64,000 nucleotides of DNA from Hyphomicrobiales bacterium (GTDB taxonomy: Bacteria; Pseudomonadota; Alphaproteobacteria; Rhizobiales; Xanthobacteraceae): NCBI GenBank assembly GCA_017305715.1, contig JAFKKG010000033.1, forward strand, positions 1-64,000, written 5' to 3'. Shown piece by piece: positions 8,489-16,740 of the stretch (its first letter is position 1; every line of letters begins with the position of its first letter). The position numbers and the translations under genes were made by a program. A model generated the notes under the pieces. The model saw only the letters and a list, made by a program, of their open reading frames with translations. It made no database searches and had not been told where the DNA came from.

Positions 8489-9226
8489 TAACCAAGTAAG
8501 CGTCGGAAGCTAGGCCCTAACCCGAGGACAGAGCGACTTGGCCCTAGCCGCCACGCGCTCGCGGTATTCGGGCCTGATGACAAGGCTTCCCCTCGCCCTT
8601 GCGCGCGGCGCCGCCGAGGTCGACGGCCTGCTTGAGCGTCATCCTCACCGACGCGCTGAAGCCTTTGGCGAGTACGGCTTCTCCGGCGCACGCCTATTTC
8701 CGGCTCGCCAATAATCTGATTTGTGATCCTCCGATAGATATCTTTTTTATCTTCGCCGCTGTTGCACTCCTGCCGTCGGTAAGCACGTGCAATGCAGGGT
8801 CCGAACGCGGCGCGCCGAAGGTCCGCACGAGGGGTGCCGCTCTCTGTTGAGACGTGTGGAGGCGGCCGGACGGATTTGGGCGCCTTGCGCGCGAGGGCGG
8901 AGCTCCCTAAGGCAAAACAAAAAATCGAGCGCTTGTCCTCGTCCCTCCCTCTTGCGCGAAGGATCGTGACCGTCAGGCCGAGACGCTTCTGTGGTTCGGT
9001 AAGCGCGGCGAATAGCCCATCTTGGAGCAAAAATCGGCGTCCGCAACCGGAAGCCGGACCATGCCGCCTTTAGCAGATCGGCCTAAATCTCGATGATCAT
9101 CGCACAGCCCGACATTTTAGTGCACCGTTGGGCAAGATGAACCATAGGTTGCGATACCAGACGAATTGCGAAATAGTCGATTTTTGCATTAAACGCCCTT
9201 TTGCCGGGGCCCGCCGCAGGCCACTC
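8489..9226. other. Intergenic region before the Gabija-like pair
   Basis: No convincing gene. A short minus-strand stretch near 8525-8600 reads SLVIRPEYRERVAARAKSLC and looks like the C-terminal remnant of some decayed gene, but I cannot identify it. The promoter of the following operon should lie at the right end; no clear -35/-10 pair can be chosen. Confidence 0.4.
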
Positions 9227-11239
9227 ATGCATATTGAATCGGTAACTCTTCAAAATTTTCGATGCTTCGGAGCAAATCCGACAACAGTGACCTTGGGTCA
9301 GGACCTAACCGCTCTTATCGGAGCCAACGGAGCGGGCAAAAGCGCGTTCATTGAGGCCCTTCGGCGATTGTTCGGGGTCACCCGTGAGGAAAGAACCCTA
9401 AGCCGCGCGGATGTGCACTTTGGACCGAATGAGAAACCCGACACGGTAGAGAGTCGCGAGGTGGTGATCGATGTTGTCCTAGCTTTACCGGAACTGGCTG
9501 ACGCGGAAGCTGACGCGGAAGCCGTGCAGACCGTGCCCGAGGTGTTTCGCGTGATGACGGCTGGATCTCCTGGCGATCCGCTAAAAGCTCGGCTACGTCT
9601 CGAAGCTCTGTGGAAGCGAGGCGAAAGTTTCGTCGACGAGATTGAAGCTGACTTGTATTGGGTCTCGACGCTCGGGGAGGTCGCGTTCGGTGACGCTGGA
9701 GGCGCCGGGCTAGACAAACAGCACGTGAGCTACTCAGATCGTGGTAAGATTCAGCTTGTGTATATTCCGGCCACACGCGATGGCGTGGCGGTGACTCGGC
9801 AGGCGCTTCGCCAGCTCTTGCGACGCGTTGAGCGTAGCGGCGCCTTTGGAGATGAGACCGAGGGGGAGATTCAAGGCATCAGCGAGAACCTGCAAGAGAA
9901 GATGGATGAGTTGCCAGCGTTGCAGTGGGTCGCGGAAAGACTGAAGAAAAACTGGGGCCTCTTGCATAACGCTGCGCATCTCAAGACGCCACGGCTCGTG
10001 GTTATTTCGCAAGAATTCACGCAGATTCTGCGCAGCCTCACCGCCAAGCTATCCCCCGCGCCTGATGGCCGAGAGCGAGGAATCGACGAACTGAGCGAAG
10101 GCCAAACGTCCCTCTTCTTCTTGGCGCTCGCCGCGACGCTTGCACAACTGGAGGCGGAGCTTGCGAAGACACCACCCCCAGGTGGATTTACGGAGATGGA
10201 CATATCTCCGGCCGCCTTGACGATTTATGCGGTCGAAGAGCCCGAAAACCATCTGGCGCCCTTCTACCTTTCGCGCCTCGTCAACCTGCTTGGCGAACTC
10301 TGCAAGGGACCGAAAGCGATGGGACTCATCACCAGCCACGCTCCAAGCGTCATGCGCCGTATCGGCCCCGATTGGGTTCGGCACTTTCGCCTCGAGCCAG
10401 AATTGCTCGTAAGTCGGGTCAATCGTATCCGTTTGCCCGAGGATGACGAGGAAGCCGAGAAGTTCGTGCGTCAGGCGGTTCTGTCCCAACCCGAACTCTA
10501 TTTCGCAAGCTTGGTGATACTCGGCGAGGGCGATAGCGAGGAAATCATCATACCGCGCGTCGCGAAGGCCCTCGGTGTTGATCTCGATCCTGCTTTCACG
10601 GCTTTCGCGCCACTAGGTGGACGACACGTAAATCATTTTTGGCGACTTCTAAACGATCTCGACATCCCCGTTCTCACCCTGCTGGACTTCGATTTAGGTC
10701 GTCACGGCGCGGGTCCGCTGCGGCTCAAGTATGGCCATGATCAACTGACAAAGATCCGAGATATCGAGCCTCCTGATGGAATCGCAGGCGATCCAGAAAG
10801 GGTAAGGTATTGGAGGGGGCGGCGTGAGAAGGGAATTCGCTTATGGCGAAGATGGCTCGCGAAGCATGGCGTGATTTTCTCATACCCGCTTGATCTCGAC
10901 TTGATGATGATACGTGCCTTTCCAGATGCCTACGGAGTTCCTGATGCCGAGGCGCCTGAGGACATGACGAAATTAGAGTCATCCGTATTCGGGAACGGCG
11001 AAGGACTCGCGGAATACCAACAACGAGCTCCCGAGGCCGATCATCCAACTTCGGAGGAACTTGTTACCTACGAGCAGCTGTTCAAGAAACGTAGCAAACC
11101 AGGTTCGCATATCGAGGCGCTCGCCAAGCTTGCTGACGAGGACGTTGTTGAAAATTGCCCTCGGCCGCTGCGCGATTTGATCAATAAAGCCGGACGAATC
11201 TTGCGCCACCGCGCGGATGATGACGAAGCAGAGGCATGA
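9227..11239 (+). CDS. gajA: OLD-family ATPase-TOPRIM nuclease, Gabija GajA-like
   Basis: The protein (670 aa from the ATG at 9227) begins MHIESVTLQNFRCFG, the usual start of AAA_15/OLD ATPases. An upstream in-frame start at 9128 would add 33 non-conserved residues. Visible motifs: Walker A GANGAGKS (about 32-39), ABC signature LSEGQTS (about 289), Walker B with VEEPENH (about 336-342), then a C-terminal TOPRIM domain with GEGDSEE (Glu about 434) and LLDFDLG (Asp about 487 and 489). In Gabija, GajA is a nucleotide-regulated DNA nicking enzyme acting with GajB. The stop overlaps the start of the UvrD-like gene by 23 bp. It is somewhat longer than the Bacillus GajA (about 580 aa). Confidence 0.88.
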   Translation: MHIESVTLQNFRCFGANPTTVTLGQDLTALIGANGAGKSAFIEALRRLFGVTREERTLSRADVHFGPNEKPDTVESREVVIDVVLALPELADAEADAEAVQTVPEVFRVMTAGSPGDPLKARLRLEALWKRGESFVDEIEADLYWVSTLGEVAFGDAGGAGLDKQHVSYSDRGKIQLVYIPATRDGVAVTRQALRQLLRRVERSGAFGDETEGEIQGISENLQEKMDELPALQWVAERLKKNWGLLHNAAHLKTPRLVVISQEFTQILRSLTAKLSPAPDGRERGIDELSEGQTSLFFLALAATLAQLEAELAKTPPPGGFTEMDISPAALTIYAVEEPENHLAPFYLSRLVNLLGELCKGPKAMGLITSHAPSVMRRIGPDWVRHFRLEPELLVSRVNRIRLPEDDEEAEKFVRQAVLSQPELYFASLVILGEGDSEEIIIPRVAKALGVDLDPAFTAFAPLGGRHVNHFWRLLNDLDIPVLTLLDFDLGRHGAGPLRLKYGHDQLTKIRDIEPPDGIAGDPERVRYWRGRREKGIRLWRRWLAKHGVIFSYPLDLDLMMIRAFPDAYGVPDAEAPEDMTKLESSVFGNGEGLAEYQQRAPEADHPTSEELVTYEQLFKKRSKPGSHIEALAKLADEDVVENCPRPLRDLINKAGRILRHRADDDEAEA

Positions 11240-13109
11240 CGTGGGCCGCATTATAAATCCGGAGGATTGGCAACCGAGCGACGGAATCCGCCTTGAGGAT
11301 GCCGCGTATCGTGTTGTCACTTCCACGGAGAGCCGGAGCGTTATCGCTGGACCGGGCGCTGGCAAGACGGAACTACTCGCGCAACGCGCGCTCTATCTGC
11401 TTCAGACGGGATTGTGCCGGCCTCCTCAGCGCATTTTGGCCATTAGCTTCAAACGCGACGCGGCCAAGACCCTTAAGGATCGCGTATCGCGACGCTGCTC
11501 ATCGGAGCAAGCGAGGCGATTTGACTCCTACACGTTTGATGGCTTCGCCAAGAGCCTCGTTGACCGGTTTCTAGGTGTGACACCCGCATGGTGCCGTCCA
11601 CCCCGTGATTATCGTGTGATCTTCCCCCGCAAGGACGACTGGAATGAGTTCTTGCTTGGGCTGCGGCCACCCAGCAAACTTGGGGGCAGAGCAGCGGCGC
11701 AGGCCCTTCACGGCGAGGATATCGAGCGATGGGGTCCACTGCCCCTGGAACTTGGCGAAGCGGCCAACATCACGGCATGGGCGGCGGCCGAATGGTGGCG
11801 ATCCGTGCTGAGCGGGCAAAGGCCTGGGTTGAGCTTCTCCATGATTGGGCGCCTAGCCGAGGCAATCCTTGCCTATAACCCGCAAGTCCTCAAAGCGTTG
11901 CGGCTCACCTACTCGCACGTATTCCTCGATGAGTTCCAGGATACAACGGCTGCGCAATTTCGCTTCGTGCGGACCGCCTTTCGTGGCTCTCCCGCCGTGC
12001 TGACCGCCGTTGGAGACACGAAGCAGCGGATCATGACCTGGGCGGGCGCGGAAGCCGAGGTCTTCTCATGGTTCGAGCGACGATTCGGCGCAACCCGCGA
12101 GATGTTGCAGATGAACCATCGCTCCAATCGGCGTATCGTTCAGATCATCAATGATTTGGTTCGGACCATCGAACCCAACGCGGTAGAGACGGTTTGCGCG
12201 CGGCCCGATGACGAAGTTCCGCAAGACGCCGCCGCCTTCTGGATATTCGACACTAACGACGATGAGACCACTAGACTTGCCGACCTCATCGCAATGGATA
12301 TCGAGCTAGGACTGAAGCCAGACGATTTCGTGCTACTGGTTCGAGCCAAGGCTGACGAGGCGGAGCAGCGGATGCGCGACGCATTCACGGAACGCGGTCT
12401 TCGGTTGCGAAACGAAGCACGCATGGTGAATCGCATTGCGATACAGGACCTCATATCGGACGAGCTTGTTGGGTTGATCCTGGGCTTGATCCGGCTTGCG
12501 TTGAGAATCCGTGGGCGGGATATCTACGCTTCCGTTCAGGAGGCACTGGGCGCCATCCTCGGCACCGACTTCGAGAACCCCTCCGACACCAAGCTTCTGG
12601 AGGCAAAGTTACGCAGCATCGCGGGGATTATCCAAAATCAGACCCAGGGTGCCCCCTCTGAAACCAATATGGCGGCGATGATTGGGTCAATTGTCGAGGA
12701 GCTTGGCGAAGCGCCTATTCGGAGGGTGTTTCGTCAGTACGAAAACGACGCATATTTCCATGATGTGCAATCAGCGTTGGCTGAGCTGATTGGCGAATAC
12801 GTGCCCACCACGAGCGAGTGGGCCGCCCTCATCGATGCGGTGGAAGGAAAAGGCCAAGTCCGGCTGATGACAATACACAAGAGCAAAGGGCTCGAATATC
12901 ACACGGTCATATTCGTTGGCCTCCATCAAAATGCATTTTGGGGTTACCGTAACAATCGCGAGGAAGAGACCAATACATTTTTCGTGGCGCTATCTCGGGC
13001 GCGGGAACGCGTGTATTTCACGCGCTCAAAAGAAGGCGGCGACGTGCGGCAAATCCAGGGCCTGATCGACTTGCTCGCTAACGCCGACGTACCTTTCGTT
13101 GAAGTCTGA
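11217..13109 (+). CDS. gajB: UvrD-like superfamily 1 helicase, Gabija GajB-like
   Basis: This 630-aa protein carries SF1A helicase motifs in order: Walker A AGPGAGKTE (about 44-52), motif Ia ILAISFKRDAA, motif II VFLDEFQDTT (about 235-244), motif III AVGDTKQRIMTWAGA (about 264-278), motif V LMTIHKSKGLEYHTVIFVGL, and motif VI FVALSRARERVYF near the C-terminus. It is translationally coupled to the OLD-family gene (23-bp overlap). That pairing defines Gabija; GajB senses DNA ends or ssDNA and activates GajA. It is longer than the type GajB (about 490 aa), so it may be a Gabija variant or a related OLD class 2 pair. ATG codons at 11217 and 11220 are both possible. Confidence 0.87.
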   Translation: MMTKQRHDVGRIINPEDWQPSDGIRLEDAAYRVVTSTESRSVIAGPGAGKTELLAQRALYLLQTGLCRPPQRILAISFKRDAAKTLKDRVSRRCSSEQARRFDSYTFDGFAKSLVDRFLGVTPAWCRPPRDYRVIFPRKDDWNEFLLGLRPPSKLGGRAAAQALHGEDIERWGPLPLELGEAANITAWAAAEWWRSVLSGQRPGLSFSMIGRLAEAILAYNPQVLKALRLTYSHVFLDEFQDTTAAQFRFVRTAFRGSPAVLTAVGDTKQRIMTWAGAEAEVFSWFERRFGATREMLQMNHRSNRRIVQIINDLVRTIEPNAVETVCARPDDEVPQDAAAFWIFDTNDDETTRLADLIAMDIELGLKPDDFVLLVRAKADEAEQRMRDAFTERGLRLRNEARMVNRIAIQDLISDELVGLILGLIRLALRIRGRDIYASVQEALGAILGTDFENPSDTKLLEAKLRSIAGIIQNQTQGAPSETNMAAMIGSIVEELGEAPIRRVFRQYENDAYFHDVQSALAELIGEYVPTTSEWAALIDAVEGKGQVRLMTIHKSKGLEYHTVIFVGLHQNAFWGYRNNREEETNTFFVALSRARERVYFTRSKEGGDVRQIQGLIDLLANADVPFVEV

Positions 13110-13296
13110 TCAGGAGCTTGCTGGCGTTTTGGACAGATCGCGGATGGCCGGGAAGGATTGCGGAGTACGCGCGTGAGCAGTTGACGATCCGCACCCGGCC
13201 GCACGGAAGTGCTGCAAGACGTTAAGCCGGTTCACCTTAAGGCAATTCAATCAAACCTTCTCGCCTCCACCGTGTCGCGCTACTGCTCGGAAGTTA

Positions 13297-15429
13297 TCAA
13301 CGAGCTTTTGCCGCGCGTTTGCGAAGCTTCCTGGCCTTTTTTGCACCCTTGTCCAGTGCAACGCGCATAGCCCGGCGACCGATGCCGCTGAAGTCGGCCA
13401 TCGTCATCTCAGTGACCTCCTCCGTTATGAAAAACTCGGTCGCTCCGACCGTGCTCATGTCCAATCCAAAGATTATGGGAAATATACGAGTATGATGCTG
13501 AAGGATGCGCAGTTGTACCGGGGCATTCAGCTCGACAATGAGGTCTGCCGGTTCGGGCCTCTCTCCAGCCCAAATACGCGCCGTTGGAATTTTGTTCAGC
13601 AGTTTGGCCCCACTTCCAGCGTTATGCACTGCGTTAACGTGCAAACGGCCCTCCTTGAAGAATCTGCTCAGCGCCGAGAAGTCGTAGAAGTAGACGCCCT
13701 CCGTGGGGCCAAATCTCGCATAGGGCAAATTGTGCAAGACTACCGGAACGATCGCCTTAGTCGCAGCACTCTGTCCGAATCTCTCCTCAAGAGCGTCCGG
13801 CCATGAAACCAAAGCATCGCAAAGTCGCCTCACCTGCTTAATGCTGGATCGCGCCTCAAGCTCAAAGTGGTAGGCTGCAATAGGGCGGTCGCCCGGCAGA
13901 CTGCGGTTTTTGCATTCGAAGACGAACACGTAGTCACCCCACAGCGCTACCGCGTCGTACTCATACTCCGCACCGTCACGTTTGAACTTGAACGATTGGA
14001 CTTCGACGCCGTTTCCTTGCAGCAGGGCTATGACTCGCTTCTCGAAAGCAGGGCCTTTTCGGTTGAACGCGATGTCCTTCGTGGCAAAAACCGACATCAA
14101 AATTTCCGCGTAGTTCTGACCGATGATGGCGGGCCCGAACAATATTCGCCTTCCAGATGTCAGACGTATCAACGGTGTATCAAACAAATCGCGGCTTCCC
14201 CGGGCAAAGGTCGCTGCTTCTAGAAAGATCCTGGCCCTCTCCGCCGTTAGCCCGCCATGAGCTAACTTGTCTAGGATTTCGCAGTCCTCGAAGATTCCTA
14301 CTAGAGCGCCCTCGCTGCCCCGACGTTCCTCTGCGATCGTGCTCAGCACCACATACCCGCGCAGCCATTCGATCAGCAACAGCCCCTCGATGAGGTCCTT
14401 ATCGCCAACAATGCCGTACCCAAGCTTCTCGCTCAACGCGCGAGCTGCGTGAGCTTCCTCAACACTTATGAAGCCAAGCGGCGGCAACGGAACGGGCAAT
14501 GCGAATCCCCGCACATAGGCGGTGGTATCAACGGTTTGCGTCAACTCCGCATAGTTTTGCGCCGACATGTCCAACAACCGATGCTGAGCTGCAAAATCGA
14601 GCCACACCGCCGGCGGCGGGACGTAGTGGTACGCTAAGTCGATCATTGGAGGAGTATCGGTGGGCATATCAGGCGGCACACGTTTGCGGATATCACCTCC
14701 GAGAAACCGAGACTGTTCCTCAAGCTGGCGCCACAGAACCCAATATCGAGCGAGTACCTCACTCGAACCGGCTTTGTAGCGATCATCTTCGCCGACAGCC
14801 GGTAAACTTGGCAGAACCACGATCCCGTCGTCGATCCACTTTTCCCGGATCGCCTCCATCATCAGCATGGCGCCAAGATCGGACACCAGATTTCCGATGG
14901 CCGCATTAGGCGACATCGGTCGATTCTCCACGTCTCGAATCATTGGTCGCTGAAGACGTACAACGCCAGTTCGAGATGCTTCAGATATCGCCTTCTGAAG
15001 CAAATCCGCGATCTGCAAAGCGGCGCGGTCGATAGCCGCAGCGCAACGGACTTCAGGCTTCAATTTTGCAAATTCGGTTTGCGAAAGGGCATTCAGTATC
15101 CGACGGTAGCCGTCTTCAGCGTAGCTCAACTGACTGCGAACACTGTTCAGGGCAGCTTCCGCTCCATCGCCGCCGAGGCGCCGCATCACTAATGCGAGGC
15201 CGTCCAAGAACTCATCCCTCTTAGTTTGCTTTCGAATGTCCGAGTATGGAATGATCAATCTGTTCGATCTTCGGACGTATTCCAAAAAGGCTTTGAGGAC
15301 CTCGCCGTCAAACGTGATCGCATCGAGATGCGCAACTACGCTGGCAATATCCAACTTGGAAAGCGCATCCTTGAGTAGGCCTTCGTTCAAGAGTTGTGAC
15401 AAAATCGTATCCTTCAGCGTTCGTTCCAA
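13297..15429 (-). CDS. Unassigned 710-aa protein with a PD-(D/E)XK nuclease signature
   Basis: I do not recognise the full-length family. Residues 1-440 are mostly helical with no known motif. Residues about 460-510 read like a restriction-endonuclease fold: FEKRVIALLQGNGVEV (Glu463), EYEYDAVALWGDY (Asp492) and VFVFECKNR (Glu505, Lys507), i.e. the E...D...ExK pattern of PD-(D/E)XK or NERD-like nucleases. The C-terminus is very basic (KKARKLRKRAAKAR). It is convergent with the Gabija-like pair (187 bp apart) and lies downstream of the R-M block on the same strand. Context suggests a defence nuclease; function is inferred from the motif and location. Confidence 0.65.
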   Translation of the reverse strand: MERTLKDTILSQLLNEGLLKDALSKLDIASVVAHLDAITFDGEVLKAFLEYVRRSNRLIIPYSDIRKQTKRDEFLDGLALVMRRLGGDGAEAALNSVRSQLSYAEDGYRRILNALSQTEFAKLKPEVRCAAAIDRAALQIADLLQKAISEASRTGVVRLQRPMIRDVENRPMSPNAAIGNLVSDLGAMLMMEAIREKWIDDGIVVLPSLPAVGEDDRYKAGSSEVLARYWVLWRQLEEQSRFLGGDIRKRVPPDMPTDTPPMIDLAYHYVPPPAVWLDFAAQHRLLDMSAQNYAELTQTVDTTAYVRGFALPVPLPPLGFISVEEAHAARALSEKLGYGIVGDKDLIEGLLLIEWLRGYVVLSTIAEERRGSEGALVGIFEDCEILDKLAHGGLTAERARIFLEAATFARGSRDLFDTPLIRLTSGRRILFGPAIIGQNYAEILMSVFATKDIAFNRKGPAFEKRVIALLQGNGVEVQSFKFKRDGAEYEYDAVALWGDYVFVFECKNRSLPGDRPIAAYHFELEARSSIKQVRRLCDALVSWPDALEERFGQSAATKAIVPVVLHNLPYARFGPTEGVYFYDFSALSRFFKEGRLHVNAVHNAGSGAKLLNKIPTARIWAGERPEPADLIVELNAPVQLRILQHHTRIFPIIFGLDMSTVGATEFFITEEVTEMTMADFSGIGRRAMRVALDKGAKKARKLRKRAAKAR

Positions 15430-15652
15430 AGCTTTTTCTGACTTGGTGGCTAAGCCAACGCCAACTCACTGCATGTACGATTTCACACCCTTGGCTGTTT
15501 GCGGTCTAGCTTATCTGTCGTGGCCTTGCGATTAGGGCGACGAGTTCAAACCGTGCAAAATGACATACGCAAAACTCACTTAGGAAAAGACTTATAGAAT
15601 AGCCTATGCGGCCCGATGGTGTGGATGGTATTGGCCGAGTTGCGGGGACGGG

Positions 15653-16396
15653 TTACCTATCGGCAAGGACTGGCTTTTTCAACGGCTTCTCGTTAGCTGC
15701 AAAAGCTGAGAGAAGCCACTTGAATTCCGGCAACGTTTCGAACTCCAGGTATGTCCCTCGAAACACGTTGGTCCGGTTCATTATGAGTGCATCAAATTCC
15801 GGCCCTAGCTCCCGCCCGTCCAAGACCGCAAGCACACGGAACCCGGCCAGAAGGAAACTATACACGTTCAACTTTTCAAATTTGAAACGTACCGGTTCAA
15901 TAATTATTCGATCCACATCGTGCCGGCGAGACCGCAGTCTCGAAACTATCAATTTGAATGCACGCATTTCCGAAATCGGACGCGCGCCAAATATGATCTC
16001 GCGCGCTACCCTTTCGTAAGGTCCAAATGTCACCACTTGACAATATCGACCTCTTTTGCTGATCGACGCGCGCCAAAGCAACGACAGGATAAATTTGCTA
16101 AAGCGTTCGGCCTCAACCGACTTATCCTCAAACAGGTTCGCGCGATCATCCGCCTTGAACTTTCGGCATACATCAACCGCATACCCATCATTCTTGCCGA
16201 GCAAGCCATCACAATCAGCGCACAGTATGTTGCCATCCGTCTCCCCAAGTTGGGGAAACGCTTTGCTCACGCCGTCATCAGCCACCTTTAGCAACTCGCT
16301 GTTGCGGTCGGCTCGAATTAGGTTCGCAAATCCCCTTGGGATGATGTGCGCTCCAATCAGCTTGGTGTTGCTACAATTATGCCCGCGGCAAGTCAT
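15653..16396 (-). CDS. Putative HNH/treble-clef nuclease-like protein
   Basis: The 247-aa protein starts MTCRGHNCSNTKLIGAHIIP with a Cys pair (Cys3, Cys8) and His17, followed at about residues 58-63 by a second pair in CADCDG. The Cys-pair, AHIIPR, Cys-pair arrangement recalls zinc-bound HNH-type folds found in small bacterial proteins of unknown function. The remainder has no recognised domain. It lies in the defence block, same strand as the R-M operon and 223 bp upstream of the 710-aa gene. No catalytic HNN triad is certain, so nuclease activity is inference. Confidence 0.5.
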   Translation of the reverse strand: MTCRGHNCSNTKLIGAHIIPRGFANLIRADRNSELLKVADDGVSKAFPQLGETDGNILCADCDGLLGKNDGYAVDVCRKFKADDRANLFEDKSVEAERFSKFILSLLWRASISKRGRYCQVVTFGPYERVAREIIFGARPISEMRAFKLIVSRLRSRRHDVDRIIIEPVRFKFEKLNVYSFLLAGFRVLAVLDGRELGPEFDALIMNRTNVFRGTYLEFETLPEFKWLLSAFAANEKPLKKPVLADR

Positions 16397-16450
16397 TTGA
16401 GCACCATCTAGAAATTGCGCGCGCCGGCCAGGATCATTCGGTTGATGAGA

Positions 16451-16645
16451 CTACGTCCCGCTCGGCATTTTTTTCCATCCGTCTTCAACAAGCTCTTTAA
16501 GTATGGAATACGAAATAAGGCTGGTGCCGTAGTAGTATTGCGACCAGTGCAGCGTCTCCTCACATAGACTGTCGAAGATGGGACGCAATTCTTCAGACAA
16601 AGCTTCGCGAGCCTCTTGCTTTTTTAGTCGTTGCGGGGCCACCAT
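16451..16645 (-). CDS. Small helical protein downstream of the type III R-M operon
   Basis: The 64-aa frame (MVAPQRLKKQEAREALSEEL start) has a charged helical N-terminus and a Tyr/Trp-rich middle (LHWSQYYYG). It lies about 95 bp after the Res frame on the same strand, with GAGGAGAA as a good ribosome-binding site before the ATG. No family is recognised. It is plausibly the last gene of the restriction operon; a role as accessory or inhibitor is speculation. Confidence 0.5.
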   Translation of the reverse strand: MVAPQRLKKQEAREALSEELRPIFDSLCEETLHWSQYYYGTSLISYSILKELVEDGWKKMPSGT

Positions 16646-16740
16646 TTTCTCCTCACTAAAAGCTTCAAAGCAGATCTTAAGCCTTCAATGTCCCCGATCG
16701 CACGGGAGCGGCCAAAGAAGGTTTTCGGCCGAACGCGGAA

